From contig NC_054746.1 of the NCBI RefSeq assembly GCF_018143015.1, positions 29,105,129-29,169,128 of the forward strand: a DNA stretch of 64,000 nt, given 5' to 3'. A model generated the notes under the pieces. The model saw only the letters and a program-made list of their open reading frames with translations. It made no database searches and was not told where the DNA came from. A program made the position numbers and the translations under genes. Each line of letters begins with the position of its first letter. Position 1 is the first letter of the stretch. Shown here one piece after another: positions 49,501 through 59,737 of the stretch. Origin of the DNA: Lytechinus variegatus (taxonomy: Eukaryota; Echinodermata; Echinoidea; Temnopleuroida; Toxopneustidae).

Positions 49501-52500
49501 AATCTTCCACATCCCTTCTCTGCTCACAGAATCAAAGGCCTTAGTGAGGTCAACGAAAGTTACGTATAGGCCTTTGTTTTGTTCGATGCATTTCTCTTGT
49601 AGTTGTCTCAGAACAAATATCATATCTGTGGTACTCCTGTTTGCCCTAAACCCACACTGACTCTCTGGAAGATTTGGCTCTGCAATGGTGGGCTGAAGCC
49701 TATTCAGCAGAATCCTGGCTAAAACCTTCCCAGCGATGGATAAGAGGGTGATACCACGATAGTTGGAACAATCTGCCTTTTCGCCCTTATTTTTGTAAAG
49801 GGTGGTGATTACAGCATCCCTTAAGTCACTAGGAATCTTGCCTAGAACAGCAATAATGCCAGATTCATAATTGACTGAAATCAGTCTCCTAATACATTGT
49901 GCCTGTGAAGAACTCTTTCAAGGCAAACGAAGTTTGCTACGGTGCCCATGTTATACATGTACATGTAATAATGTTATAATTATAACTCTAAAATCTAGCT
50001 TATTCTGAGTTGTCATCAAACTATTCAAATTTTGAGGATATACAAGGGAAATTTTCAGCCACCAGTGAATGATATTGTTTAAAACTTACTTGATTGTTGA
50101 GCATCTTTTGCAGAATCCACTCTCACAGTTGACACAGATTTGTCTACATCCATAGCACAAATTCTTCTCACAGTAAGCACAGACAAAATGAACTGGCATA
50201 CCAGGGTTTTGACAAACTACACAAAGTACCTTTGAATAATCTGGAAGAAATGGAGGGGAAAAAGGAATTTATGATCCTGCTAAGCTTAACAGATAACATA
50301 TTCTCGCAGTTCATAATGAAATACAGAGGCTACATATGCCTGCTTTAAAATTAAACATTTATCTGTATGTTAGTATTGAAAAACAATTCAAAGCTGCCAA
50401 GCACTGCAGGGATTTTTTTCCTTCAATAGTATACTTGCACACTATAACTGTCTGGGTACCTTAGGGCAACTGGGCCAATCTTCACTACATTTACATGATC
50501 CAGGCAATTATAATTTTTTCTTGCATTTTCAGGGGCTACTTTTTACAACTTACTGCCTAAATCTGCAACATTGGATAAGCTTTAACATTGCAATCAATGG
50601 AGGAATTTTAAGGGCTCTTTTAAACATTTTGGGGCAAGACTGCCCCCGAGCCACTGCATATTTTTTTCAACATGATCTCTCTCTCTTTGTTAGAGTAAAC
50701 ATGGTGTAAACTGTTTCATGAAAGACATCCTTTCATTATAAATATGAAGTTTCACTAGGAGTAAAATTTCAATCTCATTTAAATAGACGATATCAAAATA
50801 TAATTTCACATCTTGGCAATACTCACTCTTTTTTACACACATTCACAACTAAGAATAAAAATTACAAACAATAACATGTGTTACGATATCAGTATGGATA
50901 TCGAAGCACTCCATACACCTCCCACAACATGGATACCATGCCTGTTGATCGACCTGCCTAGCTGGCCTGTATAATAAACCTGTATATACGTTCACACCAA
51001 AGTCTCCACCAGAGTCCTTTGTATTGGATCATGGTGGCAGCTGAAAACAGTGATCGCCTTTGAAATGACAGGGATCAAGTAACCAGATACTGTATTGTTG
51101 GGAAGTAAACTGCATGTCTTTTTACCGAAATTCGCATGCTTCATAACCTACTAACCCAACGGGCGCCCGCGAGCCGCTCGCCCGCTAGCCCCGGCTATCG
51201 CATCGCTACTGTACCGTACTGTGCATACCCAATGCACTGTCACAGCAAATCACACAGTGTTGTGAGAAGGAGCGAGATGCTAACGGTAACTGTAAACAAT
51301 CAAATATAGCCTGAATAAGTTATAACTGTGTTCAATCACTGGCACAGAGGTCTGCATCATAAGATCAACATACACTAAAAGTTGATAAAACCTAAATTAC
51401 TTAATTTTCTGGACTGGAGTGTGAACAATGAATTAATATTTTCCTAATATTAATTGTAAATCTGGAGTGTGAGAAGTGAGTGGGAGTGACCAGCATTTTC
51501 ACTGCATGAAACACCTAATGACATTCACACAGGGCTGTGAGTGCGTTACAGGTACATGTATCATCACCAGTCGACCTGTGACTGTAAGGAGCGTTCACAC
51601 GTGGATATAATCAGACATTAACATCTACACTCATTCATTTAAATACCTAATACGTACAGCGAACATACACAATGAGTAGTGGAAAATATCCAGAAATGAA
51701 CTGGGAGGCAACAGACCTACCCGAAGAGTTCCAGCTTTTCAGACAAAGAATGGAGCTGATTCTAGCAGACCAAGACATAACTGATCAGAGAAAAATTGCT
51801 CTAAAAATCAAGATTGCTGTAGGCAATGAAGGCTTGCGTCGAATCAATGCATCGGGGCGTTCAGAGACCGATAAAGAAAAACCGCAAGAGCTATGGAGAC
51901 TATTAGAGGCACAGTTAAAGGTCAATATCAATTTTCGCATACACCGCTTAGAGCTAATGCGGTACAGACAGAAACCAGATGAAACGATCGATGAATTCGT
52001 AACCAGGTGTAGGGACAAAGCCAAAAATTGCGATTTCGAGGAAGCTGAGTTAAATGAGCGAATCATGGAGCTAGTGATTGCGTCAACTCCAAGTCTCGAA
52101 TTCCAAAAGTCGTTGCTAGATCAACCGAAAGGTTACAAGGTCGAACAAATTTTGGTAAAAGGTCGTAAATACGAGGCAGTTGCTGCGAGCCGCCAATGTC
52201 TTGAGACACTAGACCCTATACAGAATATTGATTCGTTCAAGCGTAACCAGGGACGAAAAGCATGTGGTAACTGCGGACGTTTCCACAAACCTCGTCAGTG
52301 CCCTGCGTATGACGATGAGTGCCGTGCCTGTGGCACCAAGGGCCATTGGGCCAAATTCTGTCGTAAATCGAAAAATGATCGTGGTCGTAAACAGAATCGT
52401 AGATCAGATGACCGAAGATCCGACACGGTATCTGATGATCGTAAACCAAAACAAAACAAATCACGATCAAAGTCGAAAAGTCGAAAGAGTAAACCAATAA

Positions 52501-55500
52501 GCGAAATGGACATAACACATGATACTACCACAGATCATGATCATTATCAATCTTCAGACAGTCCATTCAACGTAGCACAATTCGACACCATACACACTAG
52601 TGGACCACACACAGTTGTAAATCCAGAAGGTACTGTAGCATTTGCTAACATTGACATAATATGCCCACAGAGAGTAGGTCAACATAAGCTTTACCTAAAA
52701 GTGGACTCGGGGGCAAGTGCTAACACTATCACAGTACGTACCGCCAAAGCAATTTACGGTCCAAAGTGGGAATCAGTAGTGAAACAAACAACGATAAAAC
52801 TTATAGCTTACGGAGAGACACAGATTCCATGTAAGGGTACACTAGACATAAAGTGTAGATACAAGAGTACAAAATGGTCAACACATACATTCTATGTAGC
52901 AGATGTCAAGGGTCCAGCGATCCTAGGGTTGTTAGGTTGCACTGACCTTGGAATTATCACAATTCACTCAATGCACAACAAAACACCTACAACCAATCCT
53001 AAACCTAAACAAACACCTATCACAAGTGTAAGGGATCTCAAACAAGCATATCCGAATCAGTTTGATGCTATTGGTAGTTTCCGAGGGAAGGCAATGCTTC
53101 ATGTCAAGGATGATGCTAAACCTACCATAGACGCACCCCGCAAGTGCAGCGTACACTTGAAAGACAAAATCAAGGCGGAACTGGACAAAATGGAGCAGCA
53201 AGGAGTCATCAGAAAAATTGAGTACCACACCGATTGGTGCAGCTCCATGACCACTGTTGTGAAGAAAGATGGATCCATCAGGATTTGTCTTGACCCCAGG
53301 AGGTTAAATGATGCCTTGAAGAGATGCCCGCACAAGGTACCAACCTTGGAAGAGGTCCAACCTGTCTTCGCAGGAGCTCAGTACTTCTCTAAGTTAGACG
53401 CGAAGGCTGGTTACTGGTCGGTTCACCTAGCAGAGGAGTGCCAGGATCTCACCACATTCCGTACACCATTTGGAAGGTACTGCTTCCAAAGACTACCATT
53501 TGGGTTATGTACTAGTCAGGATATCTTCCAGCAGCATATGGATAGGATTGTCCAAAATGTGCCAGGCTGCATATGCATCGCAGATGACATAGCGATCATA
53601 GGAAGAACGGAGGAGGAACACGATAGAAATCTCTACTTACTCATGGAGACGGCAAAGCAAGAAGGCTTAGTGTTCAACAGCTCCAAATGTACTATCAAGA
53701 AGGAAGCCATCAACTTCTTTGGTTCCAAGTACACTAGATCAGGTATCTACCCAGATCCGAGCAAGGTAGAAGCTATCACATCAATGCCATCACCCAAGGA
53801 CAAAGAAGATGTTCAGAGATGCCTAGGATTATTCACATACATAGCAGCATACATCCCTAACTTCTCAGATAAGTCAGCGCCACTTCGAGAACTTCTACAC
53901 AAGGAAGTACCATTCATCTGGGACGATGATCATGAACATTCCTTGAACAGCCTGAAAAGTGCAGTATCATCAGGTGCATGTCTACAATTCTATGACCCAA
54001 AGAAAGAGACAACTCTTGAGGTAGATGCATCGATGAAAGGGCTAGGAGCATGCCTGCTCCAGCAAGGCAAACCAGTTGCATTTGCATCCAAAAGTCTTTC
54101 CACTGCACAGTCCAACTATTCCAACATAGAGAGGGAAACCTTAGCCCTAGTGTTTGGTATCAACCGCTTCCATACATATCTGTTCGGGAAGGAATTCACC
54201 GTCATAACAGATCACAGACCATTGGAAATGATATGGAAGAAACCTCTTAGAAGTGCACCACCACGTCTACAGAGATTGCTTATCAAAGTCCAAGGATACC
54301 GATTTCAAGTCAAGTATCGACCAGGAAAAGACATGATTCTTTCCGATACCTTGAGCCGACTTCCTAATCCCAAGGAAGCACGCGATGTTCCGCTAGATGT
54401 CAGAGTGGAATCCATCTGCTCTGAAGCCGAAGATTCGCACCAGATTGACTTGATATACTTCGGACAACACAAGAGAACAGAGCTTCAGAGAGAAACGGCT
54501 AATGATCCTGTTCTCAGATCACTATGGCAAATAGTCACTCAGGGATGGCCTGAAACCATCCAAGAATTGCCGACATCCCTTCGTCAATTTTGGTCTTACA
54601 GAGATGAAATCGGAGTATCACACGGAGTACTCTTCAAGGGAAGTCAAGTCATCATACCGAAGACACTAAGGAATGACATCCTTAGACAGCTTCATCTAGG
54701 ACACATGAGAATCGAAAGCACGAGACGACTTGCTCGTGAGACAGTGTTCTGGCCAAACATCAACAAGGACATTGATCAGTTGATAAAGCAGTGTGAAACA
54801 TGCCAGAAACACCAAGCAAGACAGCAGAAAGAGCCACTGCATCCCCATGATGTACCACCAGCACCATGGACCAGACTGGGAACCGACTTGTTCATGCACA
54901 ATAGACAAGAGTATCTACTCGTTACTGATTACTATTCCAAGTATCCCATCATTGCTAAGCAGCCAAGCTAACCGATACATCTAGTGCAGCTATAGCAAGA
55001 CAGATGACGGGAATCTTCAGTCTGTTTGGTCCACCAGAAGAGATTGTGTCTGACAACGGTCCACAATTTGTCGGAAAACCATTCCAAGACATGTGCAAGA
55101 AGTGGAATATCAAGCACATCACTTCTTCACCGCACTATCCAAGATCCAACGGATTAGCTGAGAGAATGGTTCGTACAATCAAGAATCTGTTGACAAAGTG
55201 TTCTCAAACTAGCCAAGACAGTCAACTAGCCATGATGCACCTGAGAGCAACACCAGTTGACAATAACTTGAGATCACCAGCAGAGATGTTGTTTGGAAGA
55301 CCCATCCGAACCACATTGCCAAGTCACTATCTTTCGAGAGATTCTGCTGCTACCGAGTTTCTCTTGAATAGGCAAGACAAAATGAAGGAAGTGCATGATC
55401 GACATGCAAGTTCTGATCTGCCACCACTGCATGTAGGACAGCCAGTGAGAGTTCTGCATCCAAGAGACAACACTTGGATACCAGCCAAAGTATCCAAAAT

Positions 55501-58500
55501 CTGTGAAGAACCTCGATCCTATGAAGTTTCAACGCCAAATGGAGGAATATTGAGGAGAAATAGATCTCACTTGAGGGAAATTCCATCCACCAACCCAACT
55601 CCAAAGCGTGTGAGGTTCGAAGAAGACCATTCCACAGAAACTCAACCAGAGGAAGACAACGTCCAACGAACACCAATGTCCAACTCTAATCAATCTCAAC
55701 AGACATACTCACAAACCACGAGGTCTGGACGCACTATTCGCAAACCAGAGAGATTCATGTTTGAAGATTGAACATTATGAACACTCTAAACTCTCAAACA
55801 AAGAAGAGAAAGAGAAGAAAGAAGAACACTGAAGACATTAGTGTAGTTTTAAGTTTGTTATGTGCATGTATAAACATTGTACATTATTTTTGGTATGTCA
55901 AGATAGTGTTTACGAAATTATCAAAAAGACACTATAACCAAAACTTATTGTTTGGAAATATTGATTTCAGGATCAATCCGGTTATCCAAATTATTTTCAG
56001 TTTTGCACAAGATTGAAGTTATGTAAAATTGAAGATGCATACAGTTTATCACAAATTGGTATTATTCTCACAAACCAAACAATTGCTATATTATTATATG
56101 ATAAATCACAACTAAGCCAAATTACCAAAATTTGCAGACTACCAAAAGTATTGTTTGAAAACAATATCATTGAAATTTGAAATTCTCAATCTTATCAGAA
56201 GAAGGGGGATGTTACGATATCAGTATGGATATCGAAGCACTCCATACACCTCCCACAACATGGATACCATGCCTGTTGATCGACCTGCCTAGCTGGCCTG
56301 TATAATAAACCTGTATATAAGTTTACTACCAAAGTCTCCACCAGAGTCCTTTGTATTGGATCAACATGATGCATCAAAATTTCTGAATGTTCATGCAGTT
56401 ACTGGTCATTGGGCTTCGGCAGGGAGTTGGGAGTTAGAACTCCCTGGTACACTAATTGTCTGATCTCACTTTTAGGTGATTACATGTATATTATCAAAGA
56501 AATGGGAAAAAAATACTTTCCTCATTAGTGAGTGGTCATAAAAGTGGATTCAATTGGTGTGATATGTACCTAGCATTGGATGACACCAATTTTTTTTTAG
56601 TGAAAAGAGAAAGCAAAAATGTCCCTTTCCCTGAATCCCCTAAAAACAAAATCCCTCAAAGATAAAACTTTAAAGGACAAGTCCACCCCAACAAAAACTT
56701 GATTTGAATAAAAACTAAAAAGAGAAAAATTCAACAAGCATAACACTGAAAATTTCATCAAAATCGGATGTAAAATAAGTTATGACATTTCAAAATTTCG
56801 CTTCATTTCACAAAAACAGTTATATGAACGAGCCAGCTACATCCAAATGAGAGAGTCGATGATGTCATTCACTCACTATTTCTTTTGTTTTTTATTGTTT
56901 GAAATATGAAATATTTTGATTTTCTCGTCACTGTCATGTGAAATGAAGTTTCATTCCTCCCTGAACACGTGGAATTCCATTATTTTAACATTTTGTGCTT
57001 CAGGCAAGGAGGTCCTAATCGTCAAATTCGTAAAAATTGAAATATTGTATAATTCAAAACAATAAAAAACAAAAGAAATAGTGAGTGAGTGACATCAACT
57101 CTCTCATTTGGATGTAACTGGCTCGTTCATATAACTATTTTGTTAAAAATAAGCAAAACTTTGAAATGTCATAACTTTCTTATTTTACATCCGATTTTGA
57201 TGAAATCTTCAGCATTGTGCTTGTCTGATTTTTCTCTATTGATTCATATCAACATTTTTCTGAGGTGGACTTGACCTTTAAAGAAACAATGATCCGAAGT
57301 CTTAACCATTATCCATTAGGCTACTTCATTCCAATGCCCACTAAATGACTGGCTATCAAATCAAATTAAATGTTTATAAAGACATTATAAAGCTACAAAA
57401 CTGAATGGAAAAACTGAAAAAAAGAAGTTCGGTCAGCTAAAAATCTAGATGTGAAAGTATTTTACCTGGCCAAGTACATTTATGAACTTTAAAAATGTAA
57501 TCCACCAGGGCTAAGCCAACTCCAGATTGGAAAGGGTAAAAAACTATTGGCCAGCCTAATTCCCAAGTCACACTTACATGCCTTCATACATGTTTTTGGA
57601 GGGACCAAAATTTTATGACCTTTCAGGACATGAGAAGTCTTCATTAGCCAATCCAAGTATTGATGAGAACAATATATGAGGTCAAATATATTTTTGTTGG
57701 CTATTTCTTTTTGCAAGGTGGAAAAGGGGCAATTAAGCCTGAAGCGGGATGTACATTTACATACGTAGTCATAACTCTTATCATTACCTTGTTTTGTGTT
57801 AACACTCTTAAGGGGAGAATTACTGTACACTAGTTGTCCTGACATGCTCAATCTATACTGATCGTTGTGACATGATGGAGGGCTTGGACTAGCTGTAATA
57901 GTTGTGGGATTATTGTTATTCTGTACAGGATTGTCTTCCATCATCTCGACCTCTTGACCTTGAGCAGCCATAGATCTCTGACCATCTCTCAAAAGCTGTA
58001 ATGTGCGATCTGTTAGAAATTTCAGAAACAGAATCAGTGGAAAATACATATATAAACAAAGCCTTCACTTTTGAAATTCGGAGAAAGGTACATCAGTAGA
58101 GGCGCTGGTCAGAAATTTGGGATCGTCCCAGTTTACAGGGACTGTCTCAGTTTACAAGGATTTCTTCACACAAGAAATCTGGGAATGTTCATTCACCTGT
58201 CAAGTGCCGACACCTAATGTATCAAGTGTTCTAGTCAATGTAAACATATCAGGTTTCACAACAAGATTATTGGAAGACCTTAAGTCATGAAAAATAGACA
58301 GTGAACTGGGGGGAATTGAGGTCACTGAATCTATTTTTAGCACTCTCAATTTCCGTAATTGCTGTCTTTGTCCCGTAGGGGGAAGTGAAAAAAAAATGTC
58401 CCCATAAACAAGGACAGTCTCAATTTATCAAGACATGATTTGTCTTGGTTTATGAGGATATCCTTGTTTTCTGGGACAATCCCAATTTTTGGACCAGCGC

Positions 58501-59153
58501 CTCTACTGTACATGTACAGTGCAGTCTCAACATATCAACATGATTAATTTCCAATGATCTATCTCAACTTCATATTCTTTTTACTCTTTCAATTTAAACA
58601 CATGAAAAAGTAAACTTTCCTCAAATAGATCTAGAGACTTTAGAGTCTAGACCTAGACTCTACTCTCTAGGCCTACATGTAGTTAAAAATTAGCCTAAGC
58701 CCCCCACCTGTAAAAATACAATCAATTCTAAATGCATTTTGTGGGTGAATTAGTAAAATCATGAAGTGTCAAGATAGGGGTCTAACATAATCTTTGAAAC
58801 AGAGACAAAATAGACCCAGCGCCAGCTCATGCAGCTCCAAACATGCAAACATGGCAAAATGCAAAGTAAACTAAAGTAAAGCAGATGGCCAAGCCAAGCA
58901 ATGGCAACAGCTGGAAAAAATTACCAGTTGCCTATATTTACATGTATGTGTATTCTACATGTAGGCCTAGATGGCTAGATCTACATTAATAACAGTCGCT
59001 CTTTTATAACACAATCATAATGTGATGCTCACCATAGACCACTTTCATATTTGCTTCCTTGTTGACCCCCATATTAACTTGTCGTTGAGTCACAAATGTT
59101 TTCAGTTGAAAAGGGCAAAAGTCACCAGAGAAGGGATTCGGTCGTTTCGGCAT
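43526..59153 (-). CDS. SIVA1: Apoptosis regulatory protein Siva, 4 exons, complete
   Basis: Exons in coding order: 59153-59033, 58009-57788, 50240-50090, 43574-43526. They total 543 nt, 180 aa plus TGA, against 175 aa in human SIVA1. Phases 1, 1 and 2 agree and all introns are GT/AG. The N-terminus MPKRPNPFSGDFCPFQLK matches human MPKRSCPF...LQLK, and DRTLQLLRDGQRS matches the KTKRLLFLGAQ region. The middle (about 60-114) is poorly conserved. The C-terminus holds 13 cysteines from residue 121 on (CVVC, CAYC, CYGC, CVNC, CKRC, CLNC), the zinc-binding region of Siva, and ends VFCLNCSY like human VLCTSCAMFET. Known Siva proteins bind TNF-receptor-family tails and regulators of the p53 and NF-kB pathways and promote apoptosis. 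Introns 2 and 3 carry an LTR element, a LINE and a large inverted repeat. Confidence 0.9.
43985..44430. repeat. Four imperfect tandem units of about 115 bp in SIVA intron 3 flank
   Basis: Each unit contains an ACAGGTCCTTCTCAGGTGAAA-like block, AAAGGGCACAG, then CACGTTCGTGAG and GGCATTTT. The Cys/Pro-rich frames on the minus strand across it are repeats of the unit, not a protein family I recognise. Confidence 0.75.
44733..47034. mobile_element. Large foldback element, arms of about 0.9 kb, in SIVA intron 3
   Basis: The outer ends are TAGTCAGGCAGCATATGTCA on the left and its inverse ending CCTGACTA on the right. The arms (44733-45681 and 46131-47034) match along their length, for example CAAGGAACAACTTCCAACTT and GGTCATCTTGACCATGTTAG on the left against their complements on the right. 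The spacer of about 450 bp has one short minus-strand frame of no known family. No transposase was found. Confidence 0.75.
45062..45117. repeat. Four perfect copies of a 14-bp unit
   Basis: GTTAAAAAAGCTAC is repeated four times in the left arm of the foldback element. The right arm has no such array, so it expanded after the arms were formed. Confidence 0.95.
47193..47238. repeat. 46-bp near-perfect palindrome with two CRE-like words
   Basis: GTGACGTCAATGATGGAATA on the left mirrors the right half around GTCGAC, with about one mismatched pair. TGACGTCA-type words lie at both ends. Confidence 0.85.
48238..49925 (-). mobile_element. Non-LTR retrotransposon (LINE) polymerase, 5'-truncated, in SIVA intron 3
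   Basis: A long minus-strand frame, open from about 49920 to the stop at 48238, carries reverse transcriptase blocks: KADCSNYRGITLLSIAGKVL, QCGFRANRSTTDM, VDLTKAFDSV, GVKQGCVLAPTLFSIF and the catalytic FADDCALVAH. Then come KTEVLFQPAP, FTYLGSTIS, the LRWAGHV segment, and a C-terminal Cys/His motif CPRCGRVCLSKIGLYSHKKSC-type. The endonuclease and the start of the polymerase are missing. The frame has no internal stop over about 560 codons, which suggests a fairly recent insertion. I do not assign a clade. Confidence 0.88.
50090..50240 (-). CDS. SIVA1: SIVA exon 3: Cys-rich zinc region
   Basis: 151 nt, acceptor TTTCTTCCAG, donor GTAAGT. Encodes KVLCVVCQNPG, VCAYCEKNLCYGCRQICVNC and GFCKRCS. 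Confidence 0.93.
50879..51031 (+). repeat. 5' LTR (about 153 bp)
   Basis: A short TG...CA repeat, nearly identical to 56210-56363. Preceded by target duplication ACATG. Confidence 0.92.
51672..55771 (+). pseudogene. Gag-pol region of the LTR element
   Basis: Parts in order: Gag with two CCHC zinc knuckles (about 52260-52355), aspartic protease with VDSGAS (about 52700), reverse transcriptase (about 53150-53800), RNase H (about 54000-54370), integrase zinc-binding region (about 54660-54830) and integrase core (about 54870-55300). The paired CCHC knuckles and overall order fit the Mag lineage that includes sea-urchin SURL elements. Treated as a fossil; about one break. Confidence 0.88.
56210..56363 (+). 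repeat. 3' LTR (about 154 bp)
   Basis: Direct copy of the 5' LTR, preceded by a purine tract and followed by ACATG. Confidence 0.92.
56671..57281. repeat. Dispersed foldback repeat family A, copy 4
   Basis: Runs from TAAAGGACAAGTCCACCCC to GGTGGACTTGACCTTTAAA in SIVA intron 2, near the LTR element. Inverted halves around a centre near 56950. Confidence 0.8.
57788..58009 (-). CDS. SIVA1: SIVA exon 2
   Basis: 222 nt, acceptor TTTCTAACAG, donor GTAATG, phases 1 and 1. It starts DRTLQLLRDGQ, then passes through a Gln/Glu/Asn-rich low-complexity segment. Confidence 0.85.
58094..58508. mobile_element. MITE in SIVA intron 1
   Basis: Inverted ends CAGTAGAGGCGCTGGTC and GACCAGCGCCTCTACTG (with the last few bases matching closely). 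Internal words such as GGGACTGTCTCAGTTTAC on the left are mirrored imperfectly on the right. About 415 bp, no transposase. Confidence 0.75.
59033..59153 (-). CDS. SIVA1: SIVA exon 1
   Basis: 40 codons plus one base, from ATG to GTGAGC. It encodes MPKRPNPFSG and VTQRQVNMGVN, corresponding to human VSQRELSRGV. Confidence 0.88.
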
Positions 59154-59653
59154 TTTGATGACAACAAAGAAGACTCAATATCGACGATTAATCAGCGTTG
59201 TAATCTAAAAATCAATGACAAAACAATATGAAAATGTACTACTAGGCCTAGGACTGCATAGGAATTGACAAGTAGATGAAGCTGAGATTGGTGAAGTAGA
59301 TGAAGCTACATGTAAGTTTGACAAGTATCAGTCTCTGTCTCTGAGTTCTGTGCCGTTTATATGCACGCTGTTTCCCTATTGTTTATCATCTTAAGCTCGC
59401 AAACGGCGCGAAATTCCGACAGACATATGCCCTTTCTCAGATAGTACGTACCGGTACCGTAGGCTACGCTACTGTTGGCTGCTTCTGCTGTACAATCGCA
59501 GCTTCGGACAACTGTGCCAAACTCTTTGGCCGGATGCATAAGGGTAACGAGGTTGCGCTATTTGTTTTGGAGTCGATTCTCGATCGGCGATGCGACCTAG
59601 AGATCTAACAGGAAATAATTGTTACCAGTCTCGATCAGCTGTGCCTTTTAAAA
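59154..59653. promoter_or_regulatory. Bidirectional promoter region between SIVA and CDAN1
   Basis: The two start codons point away from each other across 500 bp. The middle is richer in CpG than its surroundings. GGCGCGAAA at about 59405-59413 reads TTTCGCGCC on the minus strand, an E2F-type site. AGGAAAT (ETS-like) lies close to the CDAN1 start. No TATA box is obvious next to either start codon. Transcription starts are not determined. Confidence 0.6.
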
Positions 59654-59737
59654 ATGGCGGTGATCTTGGAACATATTTTGTCCAAAAAGCTGTCAATTAA
59701 AGAAGTATTGAACTGGTTGGTTGACGGAAAATCTAAT
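59654..59737 (+). CDS. CDAN1: CDAN1 exon 1
   Basis: 28 codons, ending NWLVDGKSN before GTGAGT. Confidence 0.85.

Larger units (their letters stand above)
50879..56363 (+). mobile_element. Ty3/gypsy-type LTR retrotransposon (Mag/SURL-like), nearly whole fossil, in SIVA intron 2
   Basis: Two direct LTRs (50879-51031 and 56210-56363) start TGTTACGATATC and end GGATCA. The 5-bp target duplication ACATG lies at 50874-50878 and 56364-56368. TGGTGGCAG directly after the 5' LTR fits a primer-binding site, and a purine tract lies just before the 3' LTR. Gag-pol lies between, in the order nucleocapsid, protease, RT, RNase H, integrase. No envelope gene seen. The coding region has about one break. The LTRs differ at only about three or four positions, so the insertion is young. 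It lies opposite to SIVA transcription. Confidence 0.92.

Noticed and set aside
57489-57787. Extension of the SIVA exon 2 frame beyond the donor
   Set aside because: The open frame runs on, but a good GTAATG donor at 57787 and the phase match to the Cys-rich exon show that the rest is intron.
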